A DNA stretch of 40,632 bases from Rhodospirillales bacterium (GTDB lineage Bacteria; Pseudomonadota; Alphaproteobacteria; Rhodospirillales; 2-12-FULL-67-15): the NCBI GenBank assembly GCA_009693905.1, contig SHWG01000003.1, positions 1-40,632 of the forward strand, in the 5' to 3' direction. The position numbers were made by a program, and so were the translations under genes. The notes below the pieces were generated by a model. That model made no database searches, had not been told where the DNA came from, and worked only from the letters and a program-made list of their open reading frames with translations. This document shows positions 31,961-40,054 of this stretch, piece after piece (the stretch's first letter is position 1; the number at the start of each line of letters is the position of its first letter).

Positions 31961-33070
31961 ATGACGGCGGCCGAAGGACAAAAAGGGGCGACGCGCGCGC
32001 CCTATCTTTCGATCCGCGGCTTGACCAAGCTGTTCGGCAAATTCACCGCGCTCCGCGACCTTTCGCTCGACGTTCACGAGGGCGATTTCGTCTGCTTCCT
32101 CGGCCCTTCGGGCTGCGGCAAGACCACGCTCTTGCGCGCCATCGCCGGCCTCGACATCCAGACCGCCGGCACCGTCGTCCAGGCCGGCCGGGACATCTCG
32201 GCACTGCCGCCGGCGGAGCGCGATTTCGGCATCGTCTTTCAGTCCTACGCGCTTTTTCCCAACCTGACGGTCAGAAAGAACGTCGCCTACGGCCTCGACA
32301 GCCGGCGGGGGAACCGGGCCGAAACCGCGCGCCGGGTGAACGAGCTGTTGAACTTGGTCGGGTTGACCGACCACGACAATAAATATCCGGCGCAGCTTTC
32401 CGGCGGCCAGCAGCAACGGGTCGCGCTGGCCCGCGCGCTCGCCACCTCGCCCGGCATGCTGCTGCTCGACGAACCCTTGAGCGCGCTCGACGCCAAGGTC
32501 CGCGTTCATCTGCGGCGCGAGATCAAGGCGCTCCAGGAAAAACTCGGCGTCACCACCATCATGGTCACCCACGACCAGGAAGAGGCTCTGACCATGGCCG
32601 ACCAGATCGTGGTCATGAACCAGGGCGTGATCGAGCAGGTCGGCACACCCGAGGACATCTACGGCCATCCCGCCACCCCGTTCATCGCCGACTTCGTCGG
32701 CTCCATGAACTTTCTCGAAGGCGTCTCGGCCGAAGACGGGTCGGTGCGCGTCGGCCCGGTCGCATTCGCCGCCGGCGGCATGCTGCCGCCGGGCGCGGCG
32801 GTGCGCGTGTGCATCCGCCCCGAGGACGTGACCGTGCGCGGGGTTTCGGCCGGAGAAACCAACGCATTCGCCGTCCGGGTCGGCGCGATCGAGTTCCTCG
32901 GCTCGTTCTGGCGGGTGACGCTGAAAAGCGAAGGCGACAGCTTCGAGCTCAAGGCCGATTTTTCGACCAACCTGGTCCGCGATCTCGACTTGCGCGTGGG
33001 CGCGCGCATCGTCGTCGCCGTCCCGCCCGAACGTATCCTGGTCTTTGCCGGCGATAGGACCAAGCCGTGA
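31961..33070 (+). CDS. AEP-type ABC transporter ATP-binding protein
   Basis: The 369-residue ATPase of the CUT1/POT type has Walker A LGPSGCGKTTLLRA (Lys54), Q-loop FQSYALFPNLTV, signature LSGGQQQRVALARAL, Walker B MLLLDEPLSALDAKV and H-loop VTHDQEEA. A TOBE domain fills the C-terminal ~110 residues. The frame is open to 31892, but that part lies in the palindromic repeat; ATG 31961 was chosen. Its stop overlaps the GTG start of the permease gene. It is similar to PhnT-type proteins for 2-aminoethylphosphonate. Confidence 0.85.
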   Translation: MTAAEGQKGATRAPYLSIRGLTKLFGKFTALRDLSLDVHEGDFVCFLGPSGCGKTTLLRAIAGLDIQTAGTVVQAGRDISALPPAERDFGIVFQSYALFPNLTVRKNVAYGLDSRRGNRAETARRVNELLNLVGLTDHDNKYPAQLSGGQQQRVALARALATSPGMLLLDEPLSALDAKVRVHLRREIKALQEKLGVTTIMVTHDQEEALTMADQIVVMNQGVIEQVGTPEDIYGHPATPFIADFVGSMNFLEGVSAEDGSVRVGPVAFAAGGMLPPGAAVRVCIRPEDVTVRGVSAGETNAFAVRVGAIEFLGSFWRVTLKSEGDSFELKADFSTNLVRDLDLRVGARIVVAVPPERILVFAGDRTKP

Positions 33071-34791
33071 CCGCGCCCGTCACGCCCCTGTCTCCCGCCG
33101 GACTCGCCTACGTCTCCGCCCCGATCCGGGCAAAGGTCTCAAGCGACGACCGGATTCTCGCGATCACGACCATCATCATCGTCGGCGCGCTCGTCCTCGG
33201 CGTCGCCCTGCCGCTCTACGCCCTGCTCGCCAAGGGATTCCAATCCGCCGACGGCCAGTTCATCGGCCTCGCCAACTACCGAACCTACTTCTCGACCCCG
33301 GCGCTGTTCGATTCGATCGGCAACAGCGTCGTCGTGACCCTGATCACCACCCTGATCGCGGTGCCGCTCGCGTTCCTGTTCGCCTACGGCCTGACCCGGA
33401 CCTGCATCCCGGGCAAGAGCCTGTTCAAGGGCATCGCCTTGATCCCGATCCTGATGCCGTCGCTGTTGCCCGCGATCTCGCTCGTCTATCTGTTCGGCAC
33501 CCAGGGGCTCGCCAAGGGCCTGCTCATAGGCGAGAGCATCTACGGCCCGGTCGGCATCGTGCTCGGCGAGTTGTTCTACGTATTCCCCCACGCGCTGACG
33601 ATTCTTTTGATCGCGCTTTCGACCAGCGATGCCAGGCTCTACGAGGCGGCCGAGTCGCTGGGCGCGAGCAAGACCCGCATTTTCTTTACCGTCACCCTCC
33701 CGGCCGCGCGCTACGGGCTGATCAGCGCGTTCTTCATTGTCTTTACTTTGGTCATCACCGACTTCGGGGTGCCCAAGGTCATCGGCGGCAAATACAACGT
33801 GTTGGCGACCGACGTTTACAAGCAGGTGATCGGCCGGCACGACTTCGAGATGGGCGCGGTGGTGAGCATGATCCTGCTCGCGCCGGCGGTGCTCGCGTTC
33901 TTCGCCGACCGGATCGCCGAGCGGCGCCAGTCGGCGGCGTTGAGCGCGCGCGCGGTGCCCTACGAGCCGAGGCCCAAGCGCGGCCGGGACGCGTTTTTCC
34001 TCGTTTTCTGCGGGTTGATCGGGTTGGCGATTTTGAGCGTGCTCGCGGTCGCGGCCTACGCCTCGTGGATCAAGCTCTGGCCCTATAATCTGACGTTCAC
34101 CAACTATCACTACCAGTTCGACCTGCGCGACGGCGGCGGCTGGGCCTCGTATCGCAACTCGCTGGTCATGTCGGCGTGGACCGCCGTGATCGGCACCGCG
34201 ATCGTGTTCGTCGGCGCCTATCTGGTCGAGAAGAGCCGCGCCTTTCGCACCGGGCGGGCTCTGCTCCAATTCCTCGCCATGATGCCGATGGCGGTGCCGG
34301 GGCTGGTGCTCGGCCTCGCCTTCGTTTTCTTCTTCAACGCCCCCAACAATCCGCTGAACGGCCTTTATCACACCATGGCGATCCTGGTGATCAACACCAT
34401 CGTCCATTTCTACACCGTCGCGCACCTCACCGCGGTCACCGCCTTAAAGCAACTCGACGCCGAGTTCGAGTCGGTCTCGGCCTCGCTCAAAGTTCCGGTC
34501 TACAAGACATTTTGGCGCGTCAGCGTGCCGGTGTGCATGCCCGCGGCGCTGGATATCAGCATGTATCTGTTCGTCAACGCCATGACCACGGTTTCGGCGG
34601 TGGTGTTCCTCTACGCCCCGCACACGGCGCTGGCGAGCGTCGCGGTCCTCAACATGGACGATTCCGGCGAGCTCGCCTCGGCCGCGGCCATGGGCATGAT
34701 GATCGTCTATACCTCGGCCGCGGTGCGGGTGCTGCACATGCTGCTCACCCGCGGCGTGCTCGCCCGCGCGAGCGCGTGGCGGAAGAGATAG
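33067..34791 (+). CDS. AEP-type ABC transporter permease (fused double domain)
   Basis: The 574-residue product contains two BPD-transporter inner-membrane domains in one chain. Each has about six helices, with EAAESLGASKTRIFFTVTLP (the first EAA loop) and SVSASLKVPVYKTFWRVSVP (the second, diverged). The fused permease, together with the binding protein and ATPase, is characteristic of the putative AEP importer (PhnU2 type), and also of Fe3+ transporters. It starts with GTG at 33067 overlapping the ATPase stop (GTGA). It ends 6 bases from a convergent gene fragment. Confidence 0.85.
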   Translation: MTAPVTPLSPAGLAYVSAPIRAKVSSDDRILAITTIIIVGALVLGVALPLYALLAKGFQSADGQFIGLANYRTYFSTPALFDSIGNSVVVTLITTLIAVPLAFLFAYGLTRTCIPGKSLFKGIALIPILMPSLLPAISLVYLFGTQGLAKGLLIGESIYGPVGIVLGELFYVFPHALTILLIALSTSDARLYEAAESLGASKTRIFFTVTLPAARYGLISAFFIVFTLVITDFGVPKVIGGKYNVLATDVYKQVIGRHDFEMGAVVSMILLAPAVLAFFADRIAERRQSAALSARAVPYEPRPKRGRDAFFLVFCGLIGLAILSVLAVAAYASWIKLWPYNLTFTNYHYQFDLRDGGGWASYRNSLVMSAWTAVIGTAIVFVGAYLVEKSRAFRTGRALLQFLAMMPMAVPGLVLGLAFVFFFNAPNNPLNGLYHTMAILVINTIVHFYTVAHLTAVTALKQLDAEFESVSASLKVPVYKTFWRVSVPVCMPAALDISMYLFVNAMTTVSAVVFLYAPHTALASVAVLNMDDSGELASAAAMGMMIVYTSAAVRVLHMLLTRGVLARASAWRKR

Positions 34792-34797
34792 CCGGCG

Positions 34798-35307
34798 TCA
34801 ACGTCGCAGCCTGAGCGATTCCTCCGCCGCCTCGGCCAGCAGCCAATCGCGAAACGCGCAAATCTTCGGCGGGCCTGAGGTCGTTTTCGGGCACACGATC
34901 CAGTACGCGTAGGGAACCTTGAGGGCGAGCGCGAACGGCCGCACAAGCCGCCCAGCGAGCAAGTCCCAAGTCGCGAGCGCGGTGCGCGCCAAGGCGACCC
35001 CTTGCCCTCCGACGGCAGCGTCGATCGCCAAGTGCGCCTGATTGAACACGAGGCCGCGCGCCGGGTCCACGTCCGCGATGCCCGCTTCCGCCAGCCATTT
35101 GCCCCAGTCGCGCCGGTCGTCGACGCGCAGAAGGGCGTGGTGCTTGAGATCGGCGGGCGCGCGCAGCGCGTGGCGGCCGCGCGCGAGATCGGCGAACTCG
35201 GCCGGCGGGTGCGCGCCGAAACGCTCCGGGATCTGCAAGACAGGCTGCGGGACCCGGGCTTGAGGGACCTCGACCCGCGACCGCGCGGCGCCGAGCGCCG
35301 CGCACAT
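34798..35307 (-). pseudogene. Truncated LysR-type regulator (GcvA-like) fragment
   Basis: From about 35190 down to the stop at 34798 the translation matches the C-terminal effector domain of GcvA-like LysR regulators: ALRAPADLKHHALLRVDDR, FNQAHLAIDAAVGGQGVALA, LLAGRLVRPFALALKVPYAY and KICAFRDWLLAEA. The region upstream, up to the tauE-like gene at 35346, has no LysR helix-turn-helix and reads as unrelated low-complexity sequence. The gene has therefore lost its DNA-binding half (usual length ~300 residues). The start given (35307) is only the first plausible Met. Confidence 0.6.
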
Positions 35308-35345
35308 CGTATTCGAGCAAGCCCTTAGACGGCGGAGAAATAGAT

Positions 35346-36077
35346 ATGTTCGCCGCCCTCGATCCTTTTGCACTCGCTTTGTTCGTGACCGCGACCTTTG
35401 CCGCCTCCCTGGTCGCGGGCCTCGCCGGCTTCGCCTTCGGCGTCGCCGCCGCCATCTGGCTCCACGTACTCACGCCCGCCCGGACCACGATCCTAATCGC
35501 GGCCTACGCGATTTTGATCCGGAGCTATTCCACCTGGAAGCTGCGTCACGCCGTGAAGATCGAGCGCCTGTGGCCTTTCCTCGTCGGCGGCGCGCTGGGC
35601 ATTCCGCTCGGAGCCGAGCTCTTGCTCTGGGTTCCGGCCGATCCGTTCCGCGCCGGGGTCGGAATTTTCATTGTTCTCTTTTGCGTCCACGGCCTGGCCA
35701 AGCCGAACTGGACCGTCGGTGCCTGGGGCGGGCGCGCCGCTGACGGCGGCACCGGGTTTCTCGGCGGCGTCCTCGGCGCCGCCACCGGCTTCGGCACGAT
35801 CCCACCAGCGCTTTGGAGCTCCGCGCGCGGTTGGCCCAAGGACGAACGGCGCGCCGTGTTTCAACCGGTCGCGGTCTGCGTGTTTCTCATGGTGCTACTC
35901 TGGTTCGGCGGCATCGGCGGCATCGACGACGCGACGATCCTCTTGTTCCCGATTGGAATTCCGGCCGTGATGGCGGGAAACTGGCTCGGCCTGAAATGGT
36001 ACTCCCGCTTGAGCGAAAGCGCCTTTCGCCGAGTCGGCCTTGTCCTCGTCGCCCTTTCAGGGCTGGCGTTGCACTAG
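35346..36077 (+). CDS. TauE/SafE family sulfite/anion permease
   Basis: The 243-residue polytopic protein has about seven or eight membrane segments and the two internally repeated Gly-rich motifs of the TauE/SafE family (VAGLAGFAFGVAAAIWLHVL near the N-terminus, and GFLGGVLGAATGFGTIPPAL). Members export sulfite, sulfoacetate or similar anions. Here its neighbours are phosphonate and cytochrome genes, so the substrate is open. GGAGA lies 8-12 bases before the ATG. Confidence 0.85.
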   Translation: MFAALDPFALALFVTATFAASLVAGLAGFAFGVAAAIWLHVLTPARTTILIAAYAILIRSYSTWKLRHAVKIERLWPFLVGGALGIPLGAELLLWVPADPFRAGVGIFIVLFCVHGLAKPNWTVGAWGGRAADGGTGFLGGVLGAATGFGTIPPALWSSARGWPKDERRAVFQPVAVCVFLMVLLWFGGIGGIDDATILLFPIGIPAVMAGNWLGLKWYSRLSESAFRRVGLVLVALSGLALH

Positions 36078-36225
36078 AGCGCGGACGACCGCTACGGCGC
36101 CGGGGGCAGGGCCGCGTAAGTGCAATCGTGCGGGACCGGAACCCTAATGGCTTCCATCATGCTGGACATTTCGTGCCAATAGATCAGGATCAAACGCCCC
36201 AACCCACGCGCCATCCGAGGTCCAA

Positions 36226-36744
36226 ATGATTTATGAATTAATTGTTCCCCAGTTCACCAAGATGCTGGGGAATCTTCTGGCCATCCTGGATGAGGCCGAA
36301 AAGTACGCGGGCGAGAAGAAATTCGATGTCGGCGTTCTGTTGCAGTCGCGGCTGGCACCCGACCAATTCGGCTTGATGCGTCAACTGCAAACCGCCTGCG
36401 ACACGGCAAAGCTCGGCGCCGCCCGGCTGGCCAATGCCGAAAAGAACGCCCCGGCGCATGACGATACCGAGCAAACCTTGCCCGAGATTAAGGCCCGCAT
36501 CGAAAGCGTGATCTCGTATCTGCGCGGCTTCTCGCCCGAGAGCTTTGCCGGCGCGGCGCAACTGCGGATATCCCAGCCCCGCTGGAAGGGAAAGACTCTC
36601 GCGGGTCAGGAATTCCTGATCCAGCACGTCATTCCAAACTTCTATTTCCATGTAACCATGTCATACGCGATCCTGCGTCATAACGGCCTGGGGATCGGCA
36701 AGAAGAGTTACCTGGGGGAGATGCCCTATCGCGAACCGGCGTGA
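36226..36744 (+). CDS. DUF1993 family protein
   Basis: The 172-residue product fits DUF1993: a start like LIVPQFTKMLGNLLAILDEA, the core LLQSRLAPDQFGLMRQLQTA, then SYLRGFSPESFAGAAQL and a C-terminal helix FLIQHVIPNFYFHVTMSYAI. The family resembles the DinB-like four-helix bundle; the fold is inferred and its function is unknown. A GAGG element is 5 bases upstream of the ATG. Codon use is somewhat less GC-extreme than in neighbours. The 36078-36225 gap upstream shows nothing recognisable. Confidence 0.8.
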   Translation: MIYELIVPQFTKMLGNLLAILDEAEKYAGEKKFDVGVLLQSRLAPDQFGLMRQLQTACDTAKLGAARLANAEKNAPAHDDTEQTLPEIKARIESVISYLRGFSPESFAGAAQLRISQPRWKGKTLAGQEFLIQHVIPNFYFHVTMSYAILRHNGLGIGKKSYLGEMPYREPA

Positions 36745-36929
36745 AGGGGGCTCGCCCTCCCGTGCCTGACAATTCCGCCATCCAAGCGCCGCGCGAGCGC
36801 GACCAGCTTGCGGCAACGCCGACCGACTTCACCGTTGCGTGAGCCCGCGCGCCGCCTCTTGCCGCGCCCCGGGCGGGCCGCCATAATCGCGCCAAGAATA
36901 GATAAAATCGTCACCCACGGGAGGCTTTC

Positions 36930-37748
36930 ATGATCAGGTTTTTCTTCGTTCTCGGCGCGTCTCTTTTCGCCCTCGCCCCGGCGCACGCCCAGGCGCCGGC
37001 CGCGGACGCCGCCGCCGGCAAGGCCAAAGCCGAGGAGGTCTGTGCCGCCTGTCACGGCGCCAATGGCGTCAGCGTCAGCGCGACCATCCCCAATCTCGCC
37101 GGCTAGAAGCAGGCCTACCTCGCCTCCCAGCTCCAGGCTTTCAAGTCGGGCGCGCGCAAGAACGCGATCATGAACGCGATCGCGGCGGAGATTTTGCCCA
37201 CCGACATCGCCAACACGGCGGCGTTTTACGCCGGCCTCCAGGGCGCGGCGAAAGGCACCGACACCTCGTCCATGTTCCCGACGCTGGTCATGGACAAGGT
37301 CAAGCTCCCCGCCGACTTCAAGAAGACGTTCACCCTCTACCAGACCGTCAATTATCCCGAGCGCCCGCAAGTTCGCCATCTCTACGCCAACGACATCGCC
37401 GTCAAGGCGGCAAAGGACGGAAAGGCGGCGCCCAACGGCGCGGTGTTCGCGCTTGAGGTCCATACCCCCAAGCTCGACGCCGACAAGAAGCCGATCAAGG
37501 GCGCGGACGGAAACCTGGTGCCCGACAAGCTCGCCTTCACCACCGTCATGGAGAAGCGGGCGGGCTGGGGCAAGGACATCCCGGAGATCCTGCGCAACGC
37601 CGATTGGAACTACGGCATCTTCAACGCCGACAACACCCCGCGCACCACCTCCAACCAAGCCGAATGCCTCGCCTGCCACAAGCCTTTGGTGAAGGACGAC
37701 TATCTGTTCTCGATCAAGCCGCTCCGCGACTTCGCGATGAAAAAGTAA
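36930..37748 (+). pseudogene. Cytochrome c / P460-domain protein gene with internal amber codon
   Basis: A GGGAGG site precedes ATG 36930. The frame gives a signal peptide (FFFVLGASLFALAPAHA), then a class I cytochrome c domain with CAACH (Cys38, Cys41, His42), and reaches NLAG before a TAG at 37104-37106. The frame continues on the other side (KQAYLASQLQAFKSGARKN), as in normal c553/c4-type domains, where Gln would be expected at the TAG position (CAG to TAG). The C-terminal half is a P460-type domain with a second heme motif CLACH at about 246-250. Full length would be 272 residues. It is either a real nonsense mutation or a sequencing error. Confidence 0.82.
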
Positions 37749-37758
37749 GTTGAAATCC

Positions 37759-37817
37759 GGCCCGGCGTCGGCACCCTAAGGCCGCCGCCGGGCCCCGGTC
37801 CGGGGAAAAATTTTTTT
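37759..37817 (+). terminator. Rho-independent terminator after cytochrome gene
   Basis: A 9-bp stem GGCCCGGCG/CGCCGGGCC (37759-37767 and 37786-37794) overlaps a second hairpin CCCC/GGGG (37793-37805). Five A and seven T (37806-37817) follow. This is the clearest intrinsic terminator in the window. It separates the cytochrome gene from phnW, which therefore needs its own promoter. Confidence 0.75.
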
Positions 37818-37878
37818 ATTAGCGCGCGGGGATTCGTCCACGCACGCCTGGATTCGCGGGGGCACTTCCCCGATAATC

Positions 37879-37905
37879 GGGTTCTCAATCCCTTCAAGAG
37901 AACCC
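37879..37905 (+). promoter_or_regulatory. Hairpin at the phnW ribosome-binding site
   Basis: GGGTTCTC (37879-37886) and GAGAACCC (37898-37905) form a perfect 8-bp stem with an 11-base loop, ending 3 bases before the phnW ATG. The 3' arm contains the only AGAGA element that could serve as Shine-Dalgarno, so folding could hide it. Alternatively it is an operator. Confidence 0.45.
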
Positions 37906-37908
37906 GCC

Positions 37909-39126
37909 ATGCTCACCCCCTCCGCCCGCTCGCTCCTTCGCGTCCGCAAGGCTCCATTTAGCGCTCGGCGCGCGCAAACCCGCGGTCGCGTCGTCGCCAA
38001 GCGCGCGAAGTCCAAAGCTCGCGACCCCATTTTGCTGACCCCGGGGCCGCTGACCACCACCGCCGCGACCAAGGCAGCGATGCTCCACGACTGGGGCTCG
38101 CGGGACGCCAACTTCATCGCCATCAACGCCCGGGTGCGGGCGCGGCTCGCGGCCATCGTCAACGGAAGCGCGACCCACGTCACCGTGCCGGTGCAAGGAA
38201 GCGGCACCTTCGCGGTCGAGGCCGCCATCGGCACGCTCGTGCCGAAAAAAAACAAGGCCTTGGTGTTGGTGAACGGCGCCTACGGCAAGCGCATGTGTCG
38301 GATTCTCGACACCATGGGCCGGGCCTATTCGGCCTACGAGACCCCCGAGGATACGCCGCCCGATCCGGCCGAAGTGGACCGCCGCCTGGCCGCCGACCCT
38401 GAGCTTTCCCACGTGCTCGCGGTTCATTGCGAGACGACTTCGGGCATTCTCAACCCGGTGGGCGAGATCGCCCGGGTCGTGAAGGCGCGCGGCCGGGCGC
38501 TGCTGCTCGATTCCATGAGCGCTTTTGGCGCGATCCCGCTCGATCTGACCCAGACGCCGTGCGAGGCGGTGATGGCGTCTTCCAACAAGAACCTGGAGGG
38601 CGTGCCGGGCATGGGCTTCGTCGTCGTCCGCCATGAGGCGCTTGCCGCCGCCAAGGGCAACGCTCATTCGCTCAGCCTCGATCTCCACGACCAGTGGCAG
38701 GCGATGGAGGCGACCAAGCAATGGCGCTTCACGCCGCCGATCCACGTCATCGTCGCGCTCGACAAGGCGCTCGAGCAGTTCGACAAAGCCGGCGGGGTCA
38801 AGGGCCGGAGCGCGCGCTACGGCGGCAACTGCCGGAGTCTCGTCCAGGGCATGCGCAAAATGGGCTTCGTCACCCTGCTGCCCGACCGGCTCCAGGCGCC
38901 GATCATCGTCACCTTCCACATGCCCAAAGACCCGAAATTCAAGTTCGAGCGGTTCTACAATTCGCTCAAAGACCAGGGCTACATCATCTATCCGGGCAAG
39001 CTCACGGTCGCGGATTCATTCCGCATCGGCTGCATCGGCGCGATCGGCAAGCGCGAGATAAACGGCGCGCTCAAGGCCGTTCGCCGCGCGATGAAGGAAT
39101 TGGGCGTCAAGTCCGGCGCGCCCTAG
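37909..39126 (+). CDS. phnW: 2-aminoethylphosphonate-pyruvate transaminase PhnW
   Basis: PhnW transfers the amino group of 2-aminoethylphosphonate to pyruvate, giving phosphonoacetaldehyde and alanine. The core begins at RDPILLTPGPLTTT (about residue 38) and shows the aspartate of DSMSAFGAIP (Asp201), the PLP lysine Lys227 in MASSNKNLEGVPG, and the AGT class-V aminotransferase C-terminus (DQGYIIYPGKL, RIGCIGAIGKREI). About 37 extra N-terminal residues, very rich in Arg/Lys, precede the usual start; no alternative ATG, GTG or TTG was seen near the core. Relatives include alanine-glyoxylate transaminases, but the neighbouring phosphonate genes favour PhnW. Confidence 0.88.
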   Translation: MLTPSARSLLRVRKAPFSARRAQTRGRVVAKRAKSKARDPILLTPGPLTTTAATKAAMLHDWGSRDANFIAINARVRARLAAIVNGSATHVTVPVQGSGTFAVEAAIGTLVPKKNKALVLVNGAYGKRMCRILDTMGRAYSAYETPEDTPPDPAEVDRRLAADPELSHVLAVHCETTSGILNPVGEIARVVKARGRALLLDSMSAFGAIPLDLTQTPCEAVMASSNKNLEGVPGMGFVVVRHEALAAAKGNAHSLSLDLHDQWQAMEATKQWRFTPPIHVIVALDKALEQFDKAGGVKGRSARYGGNCRSLVQGMRKMGFVTLLPDRLQAPIIVTFHMPKDPKFKFERFYNSLKDQGYIIYPGKLTVADSFRIGCIGAIGKREINGALKAVRRAMKELGVKSGAP

Positions 39127-39159
39127 AAAACAACGCCGTTTAACCCAGGAGGAATGACC

Positions 39160-40029
39160 ATGTATCGTCGCACGTTGATCGCCGCCGCCCTGCTCGGCCT
39201 GATCGCCGCCCTGCCCGCGGCCGCCCAGACCAACGAAATCCGTTTCGGCCTGATCCCGTCCGAGGACGCGGAAAAGCTGATCGCCGATTCGCAGCCGTTC
39301 ATCAAGGCGCTCGAAGTCGCGATCGGCATGAAGATCAAGCCGTTCGTCGCCATCGACTACAGCGCCGTGGTCGAGGCACTCAAATCCGACAAGCTCGAAA
39401 TCGCGTTCCTCGGCCCGGCCGCCTATATTCTCGCCCGCGACAAGGTCAAGGCGCCGGTCGAGCCAGTCGCGCGCGGGGTGATGGAGCAAACCGGCAAGTC
39501 CTCCTACCGCGCGCTGATCATCGCTCACCCGGCGCAACCGATTCAAAATCTCGGCGATCTCAAGGGCAAGACCTTCGCCCTGGTCGATCCGGCCTCGACC
39601 TCGGGTAACTTCGCGCCCCGCCTCGCGCTCCATAAGAACGGCATCGATCCGGACAAGGATTTCAAGTCGCTCTACTATTCCGGCACCCACCAGGCCTCGC
39701 TGATCGCGGTCAAGGAGGGCAAGGTCAACGCCGCCGCCATCGCCGACGAGGTTTACGATCTCGCCATGTCGCGCGGCCAGTTGAAAAAAGAAGATGTCCG
39801 GATCGTCTTCGCTTCCGATCCGATCCCCGGCTCGCCGTTCGTGGTCCGCACCAATCTGCCCCAGGACTTGCAGGATAAGCTGCGCAAGGGACTGATGGCG
39901 ATCGGCAACGTCCAGTTCGGCAAGCTCGGCGTCGTCAAGGCGATGGACCCGGCGACCGACAAGGACTACGACTCGGTGCGCGAGTTGATGGCCTTCCAGG
40001 ACAAACTCAAGAAAGCGGGCGGCAAGTGA
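39160..40029 (+). CDS. phnD: Phosphonate ABC transporter substrate-binding protein PhnD
   Basis: This is a periplasmic binding protein of the phosphate/phosphite/phosphonate family. The 289-residue product has a signal peptide (RRTLIAAALLGLIAALPAAA), then IRFGLIPSEDAEKLIADSQP, the PhnD-type AFLGPAAYILA, VDPASTSGNFAPRLAL and AAIADEVYDLAM. AGGAGG at 39147-39152 lies 7 bases before ATG 39160; an ATG at 39154 would be too close. It follows phnW by 33 bases and precedes phnC, so the PhnCDE importer is expected to continue beyond the window. Confidence 0.92.
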   Translation: MYRRTLIAAALLGLIAALPAAAQTNEIRFGLIPSEDAEKLIADSQPFIKALEVAIGMKIKPFVAIDYSAVVEALKSDKLEIAFLGPAAYILARDKVKAPVEPVARGVMEQTGKSSYRALIIAHPAQPIQNLGDLKGKTFALVDPASTSGNFAPRLALHKNGIDPDKDFKSLYYSGTHQASLIAVKEGKVNAAAIADEVYDLAMSRGQLKKEDVRIVFASDPIPGSPFVVRTNLPQDLQDKLRKGLMAIGNVQFGKLGVVKAMDPATDKDYDSVRELMAFQDKLKKAGGK

Positions 40030-40054
40030 GCCCAGGCCGCGCCGGAAACGGACC

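Noticed and set aside
35002..35328. Plus-strand ORF opposite the LysR fragment
   Set aside because: Mirror of the minus-strand LysR-type coding sequence; Arg-rich with no recognisable domain.
37104..37106. Amber codon read as pyrrolysine
   Set aside because: Several neighbouring genes end in TAG, and the expected residue is an ordinary Gln, so recoding is not supported.
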